From NCBI GenBank assembly GCA_023388255.1, contig JAEWGO010000011.1:1-64000 (forward strand): DNA of 64,000 nucleotides, read 5' to 3'. Source of the stretch: Pseudomonadota bacterium (GTDB lineage: Bacteria; Pseudomonadota; Gammaproteobacteria; Xanthomonadales; Rhodanobacteraceae). The notes under the pieces are model-generated. The model saw only the letters and a program-made list of their open reading frames with translations, had not been told where the DNA came from and did no database searches. The position numbers and the translations under genes are program-made. Of this stretch, positions 17,328-25,572 are shown piece after piece (position 1 is the stretch's first letter; each line of letters opens with the position of its first letter).

Positions 17328-19967
17328 ATGTCGGACGTCACGATCAAACAATTGGCCAAGGTCCTCGGTACGCCGATCGACAAGTTGCTTGCCCAGCTCG
17401 GCGAGGCGGGCATGAAATTTTCCGATCCGGAACAGGTCATCAGCAGCACCGAGAAGGTGAAGCTGCTGGGGTTCCTGCGCCGTACACACGGCAAGAAGGA
17501 GGAGGCGCCGGTCGAGGCCACGTCTTCGCCGCGCCAGATCACGTTGAAGCGACGCACGGTCAGCGAAATCACCGTCGTTCCCGGCCAGCGCGGCGCCACC
17601 GCGAAGACCGTCAATGTCGAGGTGCGCCAGAAGCGCACCTACGTCAAGCGCAGCGCGATGGAAGAAGAGGCGCAGGCGCAGGTCGATCCGGAACGCGAGG
17701 ACGCGATCCGCAAGCTCGGCGAATCGCAGCTCAAGCGCGAGGCCGAGGAACAGACGCGCGTGGAGGCCGAGCGCCGTCGTCAGGAAGAAGAAGCCAAGCA
17801 GCGTGCCGCCGATGAGGCGCGCCGCGCCGCCGCGGAAGAGGAAAGGCGCAAGAGCGCCGAGGAAGCCGCTGCGCCGGCGGAGCCGAGCGCCGAGGCGGGC
17901 GCGAAGGAGGCCACGCCGGCTGCTCCGGCCGCTCCGGTGCGCGAGGCCGATCGTGCTGCGCGCCCCGAACGTGCCCGTGAAGCGGCGCCAGTCGACAATG
18001 CCGCGCACCGCGCCAAGCCCAAGCACGGTTCGCATCGCATGCGCGATGAGGGCGGTGGCGGCGATGCCGGCGCGCCACGTTATTTCGGTAACGAACTGCA
18101 TCTGTCGCAGGAAGGCGCCGCCCGCCGTACCGGTCGCAAGCGGCCCAAGCCCCGCATCGTCGAACAATCGCGTTCGGGCTCGTCGCACGCGTTCTCGCGT
18201 CCGATGGCGCCCGTGGTGCGCGAGATTTCGGTGGGCGAATCGATCACAGTTGCCGACCTCGCGCAGAAACTCGCGATCAAGGGCGCCGACATCGTCAAGA
18301 CGTTGTTCAAGATGGGAGTAATGGTGACGATCAATCAGGCGATCGACCACGATACCGCGGTGCTGGTTGCCGAAGAGCTGGGTCACAAGGTCGTCGCGGC
18401 CGAGGACACCAGCGCCGAGAACACGTTGCTCTCGCAGCAGATCGAGGGCGAGCGGGCCACGCGTCCGCCGGTGGTCACGATCATGGGGCATGTCGACCAT
18501 GGCAAGACGTCCTTGCTCGACTACATCCGTCGCACCAAGGTCGCTTCGGGTGAAGCCGGCGGCATCACCCAGCATATCGGTGCGTATCACGTCGACACGC
18601 CGAAGGGTGTCATCACCTTCCTCGACACGCCTGGCCATGCCGCGTTCTCGTCGATGCGCGCACGCGGCGCGCAGTCGACCGACATTGTCGTGCTGGTCGT
18701 CGCTGCCGACGACGGCGTGATGCCGCAGACGATCGAGGCGATCCAGCATGCGCGTGCCGCCAAGGTGCCGCTGATCGTCGCGATGAACAAGATGGACAAG
18801 CCGGAAGCCAACCCGGACAACCTCAAGCAGGGCCTCGTCCAGCACGAGGTCGTGCCGGAAGAATGGGGCGGCGACGTGCAGTTCGTGCCGGTGTCGGCGA
18901 AGACCGGCGAAGGTGTGGACAACCTGCTCGATGCGATTTCGGTGCAGGCCGAGGTCATGGACCTCAAGGCCGTGCCGGACGGTCGCGCCAGCGGTGCGGT
19001 GATCGAATCCAGCCTCGACAAGGGGCGCGGACCGGTAGCGAGCGTGCTGGTTCAGCAAGGTTTGCTGAAGAAGGGCGACTTCCTCGTTTGCGGCATCGAG
19101 TATGGCCGCGTGCGCGCGCTGTTCGACGAGGCGGGCAAGCAGGTCGAGTCGGCCGGTCCGTCGATTCCGGTGCAGGTGCTTGGCCTTTCCGGCGTGCCGC
19201 AGGCGGGTGACGATTTCGTCGTCGTCGCCGACGAGCGCCTGGCCAAGGACGTAGCGCAGCAGCGCCAGCACAAGCGTCGCGAGACGCGCCTGGTCAAGCA
19301 GGCCGGCAACCGTATGGAAGACATCCTGGCGCAGATGGGCCAGGGCGAAGGCCAGCTTTCGCTGAACCTCGTCGTCAAGGCGGACGTGCAGGGTTCGGCC
19401 GAGGCGTTGCGCGAATCGCTGACCGCGATCACGACGGATGCGATCAAGGTCAACGTGATTGCTTCCGGCGTCGGCGGCATCACCGAATCCGATGCCACGC
19501 TGGCCGCCGCGTCGAAGGCTGTCATCATTGGCTTCAACGTGCGTGCGGACGCATCGGCACGACGCATCATCGATTCGAACAACCTCGACCTGCGCTACTT
19601 CTCGATCATTTACGACGTGATCGACCAGGTGAAGCAGGTCGCGACCGGACTGCTCGGCATGGAAGTACGCGAGGAGATCATCGGCACGGCGCAAGTGCGC
19701 GATGTGTTCCGCTCGTCGAAGTTCGGTGCGGTGGCCGGCTGCATGGTCATCGAGGGCATGGTCAAGCGCCACAAGCCGATCCGCGTGTTGCGCGACAACA
19801 CGGTTATCTTCCAGGGCGAGCTCGAATCGCTGCGCCGCTTCAAGGAGAACGTCGAGGAAGTGCGCAACGGCATGGAGTGCGGCATTGGCGTCAAGCAGTA
19901 CAACGACGTCAAGGCTGGCGACCAGATCGAGTGCTTCGAGCGCATCGAAGTGGCGCGTACGTTGTAG
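17328..19967 (+). CDS. infB: Translation initiation factor IF-2
   Basis: IF-2 (879 residues) is the GTPase that delivers initiator tRNA to the ribosome. It has an N-terminal IF2_N domain (MSDVTIKQLAKVLG), a long charged Ala/Arg/Glu-rich linker (about 100-290), and a second IF2_N-like segment. The G domain shows GHVDHGKTS (about 386-394), DTPGH (433-437) and NKMD (487-490), followed by beta-barrel and C-terminal fMet-tRNA-binding domains. ATG 17328 follows GAGGAG; an upstream ATG at 17247 would add 27 residues unlike the family. Confidence 0.97.
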   Translation: MSDVTIKQLAKVLGTPIDKLLAQLGEAGMKFSDPEQVISSTEKVKLLGFLRRTHGKKEEAPVEATSSPRQITLKRRTVSEITVVPGQRGATAKTVNVEVRQKRTYVKRSAMEEEAQAQVDPEREDAIRKLGESQLKREAEEQTRVEAERRRQEEEAKQRAADEARRAAAEEERRKSAEEAAAPAEPSAEAGAKEATPAAPAAPVREADRAARPERAREAAPVDNAAHRAKPKHGSHRMRDEGGGGDAGAPRYFGNELHLSQEGAARRTGRKRPKPRIVEQSRSGSSHAFSRPMAPVVREISVGESITVADLAQKLAIKGADIVKTLFKMGVMVTINQAIDHDTAVLVAEELGHKVVAAEDTSAENTLLSQQIEGERATRPPVVTIMGHVDHGKTSLLDYIRRTKVASGEAGGITQHIGAYHVDTPKGVITFLDTPGHAAFSSMRARGAQSTDIVVLVVAADDGVMPQTIEAIQHARAAKVPLIVAMNKMDKPEANPDNLKQGLVQHEVVPEEWGGDVQFVPVSAKTGEGVDNLLDAISVQAEVMDLKAVPDGRASGAVIESSLDKGRGPVASVLVQQGLLKKGDFLVCGIEYGRVRALFDEAGKQVESAGPSIPVQVLGLSGVPQAGDDFVVVADERLAKDVAQQRQHKRRETRLVKQAGNRMEDILAQMGQGEGQLSLNLVVKADVQGSAEALRESLTAITTDAIKVNVIASGVGGITESDATLAAASKAVIIGFNVRADASARRIIDSNNLDLRYFSIIYDVIDQVKQVATGLLGMEVREEIIGTAQVRDVFRSSKFGAVAGCMVIEGMVKRHKPIRVLRDNTVIFQGELESLRRFKENVEEVRNGMECGIGVKQYNDVKAGDQIECFERIEVARTL

Positions 19968-19971
19968 GAAC

Positions 19972-20071
19972 GGGGTTCGGGATTGGGGATTTGCTGAAGC
20001 AGCATTGTTCCTGATCCCGGATCGTCGCTGCCGCCTTCTCACGAATCTCCAATTTCAAATTCCGAATTTTT
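19972..20071 (+). repeat. Imperfect inverted heptad-repeat element between infB and rbfA
   Basis: The left arm has three abutting seven-base units at 19972-19992 (GGGGTTC, GGGATTG, GGGATTT). The right arm has four units at 20044-20071 that each begin AAT (AATCTCC, AATTTCA, AATTCCG, AATTTTT). Read on the minus strand the right arm gives xxxxATT heptads like the left arm. A unique 51-base centre separates them. The element runs to within four bases of the rbfA ATG and leaves no clear Shine-Dalgarno sequence. Confidence 0.5.
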
Positions 20072-20075
20072 CGCC

Positions 20076-20426
20076 ATGCCCGCCAAGTCCTTCACCCGCT
20101 CCGACCGTGTTTCCGCCGAGCTTCGCCGCGAGATCGCGCTGCTCGTGCACGCGGCCGTGCGCGAGCATGCATTGCCGTCGGTCAGCGTGTCGGAGGTTGA
20201 AGTCACCAAGGATCTCGATTCGGCGACGATCTATGTCACGGCCCTGCTCGGCGAGACCGCGAAGGAAGCGGTCTCGGGTTTGAACGATCTGGCGAAGGAG
20301 TTCCGCCGCGAGCTTTCGCGCACGATGAAGCTCCGCCGCGTGCCGGAGCTGCGCTTCCGCTACGACGATTCGGTCGACAAGGGCGAGCGAATCGAATCCC
20401 TGCTGCGCGGCGACGGTCGCGACTGA
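20076..20426 (+). CDS. rbfA: Ribosome-binding factor A
   Basis: RbfA (116 residues) is a KH-type cold-shock factor needed for late 30S maturation. The family pattern is clear: a basic N-terminus (FTRSDRVSAELRREIALLV), VSVSEVEVTKDLDSATIYVT in the middle, and LRRVPELRFRYDDSVDKGER near the end. No ribosome-binding site is recognisable because a heptad-repeat element abuts the start. The stop is followed at once by an OmpA-like remnant in the +1 frame. Confidence 0.97.
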   Translation: MPAKSFTRSDRVSAELRREIALLVHAAVREHALPSVSVSEVEVTKDLDSATIYVTALLGETAKEAVSGLNDLAKEFRRELSRTMKLRRVPELRFRYDDSVDKGERIESLLRGDGRD

Positions 20427-20433
20427 AATCGCG

Positions 20434-20658
20434 AATAGTGACACCGTCGACAGCTCGGCCGCCTCGCTGCGCCGCGCCGAGAGCGTGCATCGCTATTTGG
20501 CCGAACGCGACAAGACGAAGCCGCGCGCGTTCCAAGTGCGTGGCTTCGGCGAGAGGCAGCCGCTCGCGCCGAATGTGCATGCCGACGGAAGCGACGATCC
20601 CGATGGCCGGCAAAAGAACCGCCGCGTCGAAATCGTGCTTCGCGCCGCCGCCTCGTGA
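20434..20658 (+). pseudogene. 5'-truncated OmpA-family C-terminal domain remnant
   Basis: The frame 20434-20658 (75 codons with stop) translates to the second half of an OmpA-like peptidoglycan-binding domain. It reads LRRAESVHRYLAER, then FQVRGFGERQPLAPN, then DGRQKNRRVEIVL and TGA. That is the usual RAxxVxxYL...VxGxGExxP...GRxxNRRVEI pattern. The first half of the domain, with the TDxxG region, is missing, and there is no start codon or ribosome site in front. The frame continues upstream only as rbfA read in +1. I read it as a decayed gene whose 5' part was lost. It lies inside an otherwise conserved operon. Confidence 0.75.
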
Positions 20659-20677
20659 ACAATGGAAGGAGCCCGCC

Positions 20678-20947
20678 ATGGCCTTGATGAACTGCCCCGA
20701 ATGCGTGCGAGAAGTGTCCGACAAAGCGCCCGTCTGTCCCGGCTGCGGATATCCAATCGCCGCGCTGGCGCACGGCGATCACGCGATCCATGGCGGCAAC
20801 GCCGCCGACATCGCCAGGACTGGCGGCAAGGTCGCGACGACATGGTTGCTGGCGGGGCAGGTGCACTGGATCGTGCGCGGACTGGTCGCGATCGCGATGA
20901 TCGTCGGGCTTTTCCTGTTTCTCGCATACAGCGGCGGGCGGCACTGA
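20678..20947 (+). CDS. Small zinc-ribbon membrane protein
   Basis: An 89-residue protein of unknown function. The N-terminus has a two-CxxC zinc ribbon (CPECVREVSDKAPVCPGCG, residues 5-23). The C-terminus has one strong transmembrane helix (about 64-85: WIVRGLVAIAMIVGLFLFLA) and a short basic tail. The start has an AAGGAG-type site (AATGGAAGGAGCC) ten bases upstream. It lies between the OmpA remnant and truB, where relatives usually have nothing, so it may have come with the remnant. A role in metal-dependent membrane sensing is possible but unproven. Confidence 0.75.
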   Translation: MALMNCPECVREVSDKAPVCPGCGYPIAALAHGDHAIHGGNAADIARTGGKVATTWLLAGQVHWIVRGLVAIAMIVGLFLFLAYSGGRH

Positions 20948-20975
20948 GCGGCCCGCACGGTAAAATGCGCGGGCA

Positions 20976-21950
20976 ATGTCGCATGTCTGCCGATCGAAAC
21001 CTGTGCGGAAAAAACAACGCGGTCCGAAGCCGAGCATCGCCTGGCGCGACGTGCGCGGCATTCTGCTGCTCGACAAGCCGCAAGGTCTGAGTTCCAACGC
21101 GGCGTTGCAGAGCGCGCGCCAGCTGTTCGCCGCCGAGAAGGGCGGCCATACCGGCAGCCTCGACCCGCTCGCGACCGGTCTGCTGCCGATCTGTTTCGGC
21201 GAGGCGACCAAGATCGCCGGCCTGCTGCTCGGTTCGCGCAAGGCCTATGCGGCCGAGGCACGGCTCGGCGCGACGACCACGACTGACGACGCCGATGGCG
21301 AGGTCGTTCTGGAGCGTCCGGTGCCGGAGCTGGACGACGCTGCCATCCGCGCCGTGCTGGCGTCGTTGACCGGGCAGATCACGCAGGTTCCGCCGATCTA
21401 TTCGGCGCTCAAGCAGGCCGGCGAGCCGCTGTACCGGCGCGCGCGCCGCGGCGAGGACGTGGTGGCGCCGCCGCGCGAGGTCGAGGTGTTCCGCTATGAA
21501 CTGCTCGGGCGTGATGGCGGATATCTGCGGCTGCATGTGGAATGCGGTTCCGGCACCTATGTGCGCAGCCTCGTTCGCGACCTCGGTGAGGCACTCGGTT
21601 GCGGCGCCCACCTGACCGCGCTGCGTCGACTCTGGGTCGAGCCTTTCGTCGAGCCGCGCATGCATACGCTGGAAGACCTGGCGAGGGTTGTCGAGTCCGC
21701 TGGTCCGGCCGCGCTCGACGCCTTGCTGCTGCCTTTGGAGCGGGGCCTGGCTGGATATCCGCAGGTGCGATTCGACGCCGACCAGGTGGTGCGCCTGCGC
21801 CAGGGGCAGCTCATCGAGTGGTCCGGGCCGTCCGGATCGTGCGTGGTTCTGGATGCGGATGGCCATGCGGTGGCGCTTGCCGAGATCGGCGGCGGTCGTC
21901 TGCGTCCAGTGCGGGGATTCAGCAGCGGCAAGGCCCTTGCGGACGGCTGA
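20976..21950 (+). CDS. truB: tRNA pseudouridine-55 synthase
   Basis: TruB (324 residues) converts U55 of the T-loop to pseudouridine in tRNAs. The catalytic aspartate D63 sits in GGHTGSLDPLATGLLPI. Other family blocks are GILLLDKPQGLSSN (28-41), VPPIYSALKQAGEPLYRRAR and CGSGTYVRSLVRDLGEALG. The C-terminus has a PUA-like domain (ADQVVRLRQGQLIEW). The upstream window (20950-20975) shows only a weak ribosome site. It is followed by a 177-base leader for rpsO. Confidence 0.96.
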   Translation: MSHVCRSKPVRKKQRGPKPSIAWRDVRGILLLDKPQGLSSNAALQSARQLFAAEKGGHTGSLDPLATGLLPICFGEATKIAGLLLGSRKAYAAEARLGATTTTDDADGEVVLERPVPELDDAAIRAVLASLTGQITQVPPIYSALKQAGEPLYRRARRGEDVVAPPREVEVFRYELLGRDGGYLRLHVECGSGTYVRSLVRDLGEALGCGAHLTALRRLWVEPFVEPRMHTLEDLARVVESAGPAALDALLLPLERGLAGYPQVRFDADQVVRLRQGQLIEWSGPSGSCVVLDADGHAVALAEIGGGRLRPVRGFSSGKALADG

Positions 21951-22033
21951 GTGCCGTGGAGGCCAAGGCTTGTTCAGCGTGGACGAGCCGGCGATGGTTG
22001 GGTTCCAGTCACCCTCGGGGTCCCGAAACCGGT

Positions 22034-22039
22034 TACAAT
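22034..22039 (+). promoter_or_regulatory. Possible -10 element upstream of rpsO
   Basis: TACAAT lies about 90 bases before the rpsO start in the truB-rpsO spacer. I find no convincing -35 box 16-18 bases upstream. E. coli rpsO has its own promoter at the equivalent place, which makes the site plausible but unproven. Confidence 0.3.
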
Positions 22040-22127
22040 AAGCGGCTTTTTGAAGCACCTCCCTTAACGCGGATCGCGCTTTCGACAGGCCGAACCGCGC
22101 CGTACGTTCCAGCAAAAGGTATCCATC

Positions 22128-22397
22128 ATGTCGCTTTCCGTTGAACAGACCTCCAAGATCATCACCGACTTCGGTCGCGTTGCGAACGACACCGGCTCGC
22201 CGGAAGTCCAGGTTGCGTTGCTGTCCGCGCGCATCGAACACCTGTCCAAGCATTTTGCCGATCACGGCAAGGACCATCATTCCCGCCGCGGCCTGCTGAA
22301 GATGGTCAACCAGCGCCGCAGCCTGCTGGCCTACCTGAAGAAGAAGGACAGCGAGCGCTACAAGACGCTCATTGAGCGTCTGGGACTTCGCAGGTAA
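22128..22397 (+). CDS. rpsO: Small ribosomal subunit protein uS15
   Basis: uS15 (89 residues) binds 16S rRNA early in 30S assembly and is the normal family length. The conserved blocks are DTGSPEVQVALLSARI (about 22-37), HFADHGKDHHSRRGLLKMV (41-59) and RRSLLAYLKKKDSERYKTLI. The 177-base leader may carry autoregulatory structure, as in other bacteria, but I could not derive a pseudoknot by eye. It is followed by two strong hairpins before pnp. Confidence 0.98.
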   Translation: MSLSVEQTSKIITDFGRVANDTGSPEVQVALLSARIEHLSKHFADHGKDHHSRRGLLKMVNQRRSLLAYLKKKDSERYKTLIERLGLRR

Positions 22398-22407
22398 TTT
22401 TTCCGTT

Positions 22408-22445
22408 CGCCCATGAACGCGGCACCATGAGCCGCTTCATGGGCG
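22408..22445 (+). promoter_or_regulatory. Long rpsO-pnp intercistronic hairpin
   Basis: CGCCCATGAA (22408-22417) pairs with TTCATGGGCG (22436-22445), and GCGGC pairs with GCCGC inside it. One C is bulged and the loop is seven bases. The 15-pair stem has no T-tract after it, so it is not an ordinary terminator. In E. coli an RNase III-cleaved stem sits at the same place and mediates PNPase autoregulation; the same role here is an inference. Confidence 0.6.
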
Positions 22446-22512
22446 GACTCGCTTCACGCTGCATGCAATTCCAGACCAGCCATCCTTGGCTGCACTTTTC
22501 AAATGAAGCAAC

Positions 22513-22543
22513 AAAAGCGCGATCCATGGGGAGCGCGCTTTTT
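22513..22543 (+). terminator. Rho-independent terminator just before pnp
   Basis: AAAAGCGCG (22513-22521) pairs with CGCGCTTTT (22534-22542), giving a short GC stem with a T-rich 3' side and one further T. It ends only 17 bases before the pnp start codon, leaving no room for a promoter in between. pnp must therefore be read through it, or it acts as a regulatory structure. Confidence 0.6.
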
Positions 22544-22560
22544 CAGACAGGACAACCAAC

Positions 22561-24663
22561 GTGGCGAAAGTAACCAAGTCATTCCAGTACGGTAATCACA
22601 CGGTGACGCTGGAGACGGGCGAAGTCGCCCGCCAGGCGTCCGGCGCCGTTCTCGCCAGCATGGGCGGCACGGTCGTGCTGGTCACGGCAGTCGCCGCGGC
22701 AAAGGCGAAGGAAGGGCAGGATTTCTTCCCGCTCACCGTCGACTATGTCGAGAAGTTCTACTCCGCCGGCCGCATCCCGGGCGGTTTCTTCAAGCGCGAA
22801 GGTCGTCCGACCGAGAAGGAAACGCTCACCTCGCGCCTCATCGATCGTCCGGTGCGTCCGCTGTTCCCGGAGGAATACAAGAACGAAGTGCAGGTCATCG
22901 CGCAGGTCGTTTCGCTGGATCCGGAAATCGACGGCGACATCGTTGCGATGATCGGTGCCTCGGCCGCGCTGAGCCTCGCCGGCATCCCGTTCAAGGGCCC
23001 GATCGGCGCTGCGCGCGTCGGCTACGTGAACGGCCAGTATCTGCTGAACCCGACCGCGACCGAACTGAAGACCTCCGACCTCGACCTCGTCGTTGCCGGC
23101 ACCTCGAACGCCGTGCTGATGGTCGAATCCGAGGCCAAGCTGCTCAGCGAGGAAGTGATGCTCGGTGCCGTGACGTTCGGCCACAAGCAGTTGCAGCACG
23201 TCATCAACGCGATCAACGAGCTGACCGTCGAAGCCGGCACCAAGCCCTCGTCGTGGACCGCGCCGGAGAAGAACGCTGCCGCGATCGCCGCGCTCAAGGA
23301 AGCGGTCGGCAACCAGCTCGTCGGCGCGTTCCAGATCCGCGACAAGCTGCAGCGCCGCGACGCGATTTCCGCGATCAAGCAGGACGTGCTGAAGGGCCTC
23401 GCCGGTCGCATCGAAGCCGAAGGCTGGAGCGCGGCGGAACTGTCCAAGGAGTTCGGCGAACTCGAATACCACACGTTGCGCGACAGTGTTCTGGCGACCA
23501 AGGTGCGCATCGACGGACGTCAGCTCGACGACGTGCGCCCGATCACGGTGCGCGTCGGCGTGTTGCCGCGTACGCATGGCTCGGCGCTTTTCACGCGCGG
23601 CGAGACGCAGGCGCTGGTCGTCGTCACGCTGGGCACCGCGCGCGATGCGCAGATCATCGACGCGCCGGAAGGCGAGTCGAAGGATCCGTTCCTGTTCCAC
23701 TACAACTTCCCGCCGTTCTCGGTCGGTGAGGCCGGTCGCTTCGGTGCGCCGAAGCGCCGCGAGATCGGCCACGGCCGCCTCGCCAAGCGCGGCGTGCAGG
23801 CGGTCAAGCCGACGATGGAAGCGTTCCCGTATGTCGTGCGCGTGGTCTCCGAGATCACCGAGTCGAACGGCTCTTCGTCGATGGCGTCGGTATGCGGTTC
23901 GTCTCTGGCCATGATGGACGCGGGCGTGCCGCTGAAGTCGCCGGTTGCCGGCATCGCGATGGGCCTGGTCAAGGAGGGCGAGAACTTCGTCGTGTTGTCC
24001 GACATCCTTGGCGACGAGGATCACCTCGGCGACATGGACTTCAAGGTGGCCGGTTCTGCCGATGGCATCAGCGCGCTGCAAATGGACATCAAGATCGACG
24101 GCATCACCGAGGAGATCATGAAGGTCGCGCTGGCGCAGGCCCAGAAGGGCCGTCTGCACATCCTCGGCGAAATGGGCAAGGTCATTACCGCTTCGCGCAC
24201 CGAGATGAGCGAGTACGCGCCGCGCCTGATCACCATGAAGATCCATCCGGACAAGATCCGCGAAGTCATCGGCAAGGGCGGCACCACGATCCGCTCGATC
24301 ACCGAGGAAACCGGTGCGACGATCGACATCGGCGACGACGGCACCGTCGTCATCGCCTCGGTCAACCGCGAAGCGGGCGATGCGGCGAAGAAGCGCATCG
24401 AGCAGATCGTCTCGGACGTCGAGCCGGGCCGCATCTACGAGGGCAAGGTCGCCAAGCTGATGGACTTCGGCGCATTCGTCACGATCATGCCGGGCAAGGA
24501 CGGTCTGGTGCACGTGTCGCAGATCTCCAACGAGCGCGTCGAGAAGGTCTCCGACAAGCTAAAGGAAGGCGATATCGTCAAGGTCAAGGTGCTCGAAGTC
24601 GACAAGCAGGGCCGCATCCGCCTGTCGATGAAGGCGGTCGATGAGGAAACCGGCGCGGCCTGA
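22561..24663 (+). CDS. pnp: Polyribonucleotide nucleotidyltransferase (PNPase)
   Basis: PNPase (700 residues) is the phosphorolytic 3'-5' exoribonuclease of the RNA degradosome. It has two RNase PH domains (about 10-210 and 310-540; the active second core includes SDILGDEDHLGDMDFKVAG), an all-alpha linker, then KH (EVIGKGGTTIRSI) and S1 (GKVAKLMDFGAFVTIMPGKDGLVH) domains. The start is GTG 22561, preceded by AGGACAACC. It closes the rimP-to-pnp group and is followed by a strong terminator. Confidence 0.97.
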   Translation: MAKVTKSFQYGNHTVTLETGEVARQASGAVLASMGGTVVLVTAVAAAKAKEGQDFFPLTVDYVEKFYSAGRIPGGFFKREGRPTEKETLTSRLIDRPVRPLFPEEYKNEVQVIAQVVSLDPEIDGDIVAMIGASAALSLAGIPFKGPIGAARVGYVNGQYLLNPTATELKTSDLDLVVAGTSNAVLMVESEAKLLSEEVMLGAVTFGHKQLQHVINAINELTVEAGTKPSSWTAPEKNAAAIAALKEAVGNQLVGAFQIRDKLQRRDAISAIKQDVLKGLAGRIEAEGWSAAELSKEFGELEYHTLRDSVLATKVRIDGRQLDDVRPITVRVGVLPRTHGSALFTRGETQALVVVTLGTARDAQIIDAPEGESKDPFLFHYNFPPFSVGEAGRFGAPKRREIGHGRLAKRGVQAVKPTMEAFPYVVRVVSEITESNGSSSMASVCGSSLAMMDAGVPLKSPVAGIAMGLVKEGENFVVLSDILGDEDHLGDMDFKVAGSADGISALQMDIKIDGITEEIMKVALAQAQKGRLHILGEMGKVITASRTEMSEYAPRLITMKIHPDKIREVIGKGGTTIRSITEETGATIDIGDDGTVVIASVNREAGDAAKKRIEQIVSDVEPGRIYEGKVAKLMDFGAFVTIMPGKDGLVHVSQISNERVEKVSDKLKEGDIVKVKVLEVDKQGRIRLSMKAVDEETGAA

Positions 24664-24713
24664 TCCAGGCGGGTGTCGAAGGGCGTCGCCTCGCGCGTCG
24701 CCCTTGCGGTTTC

Positions 24714-24752
24714 AAAGACGACGGCGGGCCTTGTGCCCGCCGTTGTCGTTTT
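24714..24752 (+). terminator. Terminator after pnp (probably bidirectional)
   Basis: GACGACGGCGGGC pairs with GCCCGCCGTTGTC (one G-T pair) around loop CTTGT, flanked by AAA and TTTT. It separates convergent pnp and the minus-strand lipoprotein gene, whose stop is at 24755, so it probably serves both. Confidence 0.85.
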
Positions 24753-24754
24753 CG

Positions 24755-25471
24755 TCATTCGCGCGCATTCCCCGCCATCACGCCGAGGCGCACGATGCGC
24801 TGCAGCGTCTCGCCGTTGCGCACGATCGTCAACGTCACCGATCGACCCGCGCGGGCTTTCAGCAGGGTCTGGAAACCCGCGCGATCGGCAATCGGCTTGC
24901 CATCGCACTTCAACACGATATCGCCGGCCATCAGGTTCGCGCGCGACGCGGGCGTGCCGTTGATGACCGAACCGAGCGCGACGCCGCCGTCGGCGCCGAG
25001 CGTCGCGCGTTCCTCGCTGCCGAGATCGCGGAAGGTCGCGCCGAACGGTAACTGGAAGTGCACGTAGTAGGTCGCGATCCAGTCGCGCGTGGGTGCATCA
25101 GCCGTGGGTGCGTAGAGCAGGACGCGGTCCGCGCCGACGGCTTGGCCTTGCCGGATCGCCTCGTCGCGTATCGATTGCGCATCGCCGCGCGTGTCCGGAA
25201 AGTAGCCGGTACCGATATGCACATAGCCGCGCGCAGTCTGGCGGCCATGGTCGCCGGCTTGCGTCTTTCCCGGTTCGAGCTCCGGACTGGCTGGCGCCGG
25301 AGCCGCGCGCATCTGGGCGATGGTGGCAGGGTCGCGCCCGGTTTCGGCTTCGTAGCGGCTGCCGGGAACGACCGGGGCCGTCGATGGCGTTTCTCCGGGG
25401 CCACCGCGCGGTGCGGTCGCGCACCCGGCGAGAACGAGCAGGAAGGCGAGGGCGGCAAGTCGGCGGATCAT
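24755..25471 (-). CDS. PDZ-domain lipoprotein
   Basis: A 238-residue predicted lipoprotein. The signal sequence ends in lipobox VLAGC (cysteine 17). A proline- and charge-rich linker runs to about residue 80, then a central domain (RGYVHIGTGYFPDTRGDAQS onward) is followed by a C-terminal PDZ domain (about 150-235: LGSVINGTPASRANLMAGDI, then DGKPIADRAGFQTLL). The order suggests an envelope protein that binds exposed protein termini, but no protease domain is present. Exact role unknown. It is convergent with pnp and stands alone. Confidence 0.85.
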   Translation of the reverse strand: MIRRLAALAFLLVLAGCATAPRGGPGETPSTAPVVPGSRYEAETGRDPATIAQMRAAPAPASPELEPGKTQAGDHGRQTARGYVHIGTGYFPDTRGDAQSIRDEAIRQGQAVGADRVLLYAPTADAPTRDWIATYYVHFQLPFGATFRDLGSEERATLGADGGVALGSVINGTPASRANLMAGDIVLKCDGKPIADRAGFQTLLKARAGRSVTLTIVRNGETLQRIVRLGVMAGNARE

Positions 25472-25572
25472 CGGCGGAACCTCCAGGGCAGTCGGCGGAT
25501 CGGTCGATCATAGCCGTCACGATGTTATGCAATCGCCAACGCAGGCTTTGCTAGCATGCGCGCTTTCCTCGG

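Noticed and set aside
17151..20042. 963-residue open frame antisense to infB
   Set aside because: Long only because GC-rich codons avoid stops on the opposite strand. The composition is typical of a shadow, and IF-2 on the sense strand is beyond doubt.
22579..24513. 644-residue open frame antisense to pnp
   Set aside because: Arg/Asp/His-rich shadow with no motif; the sense frame is PNPase.
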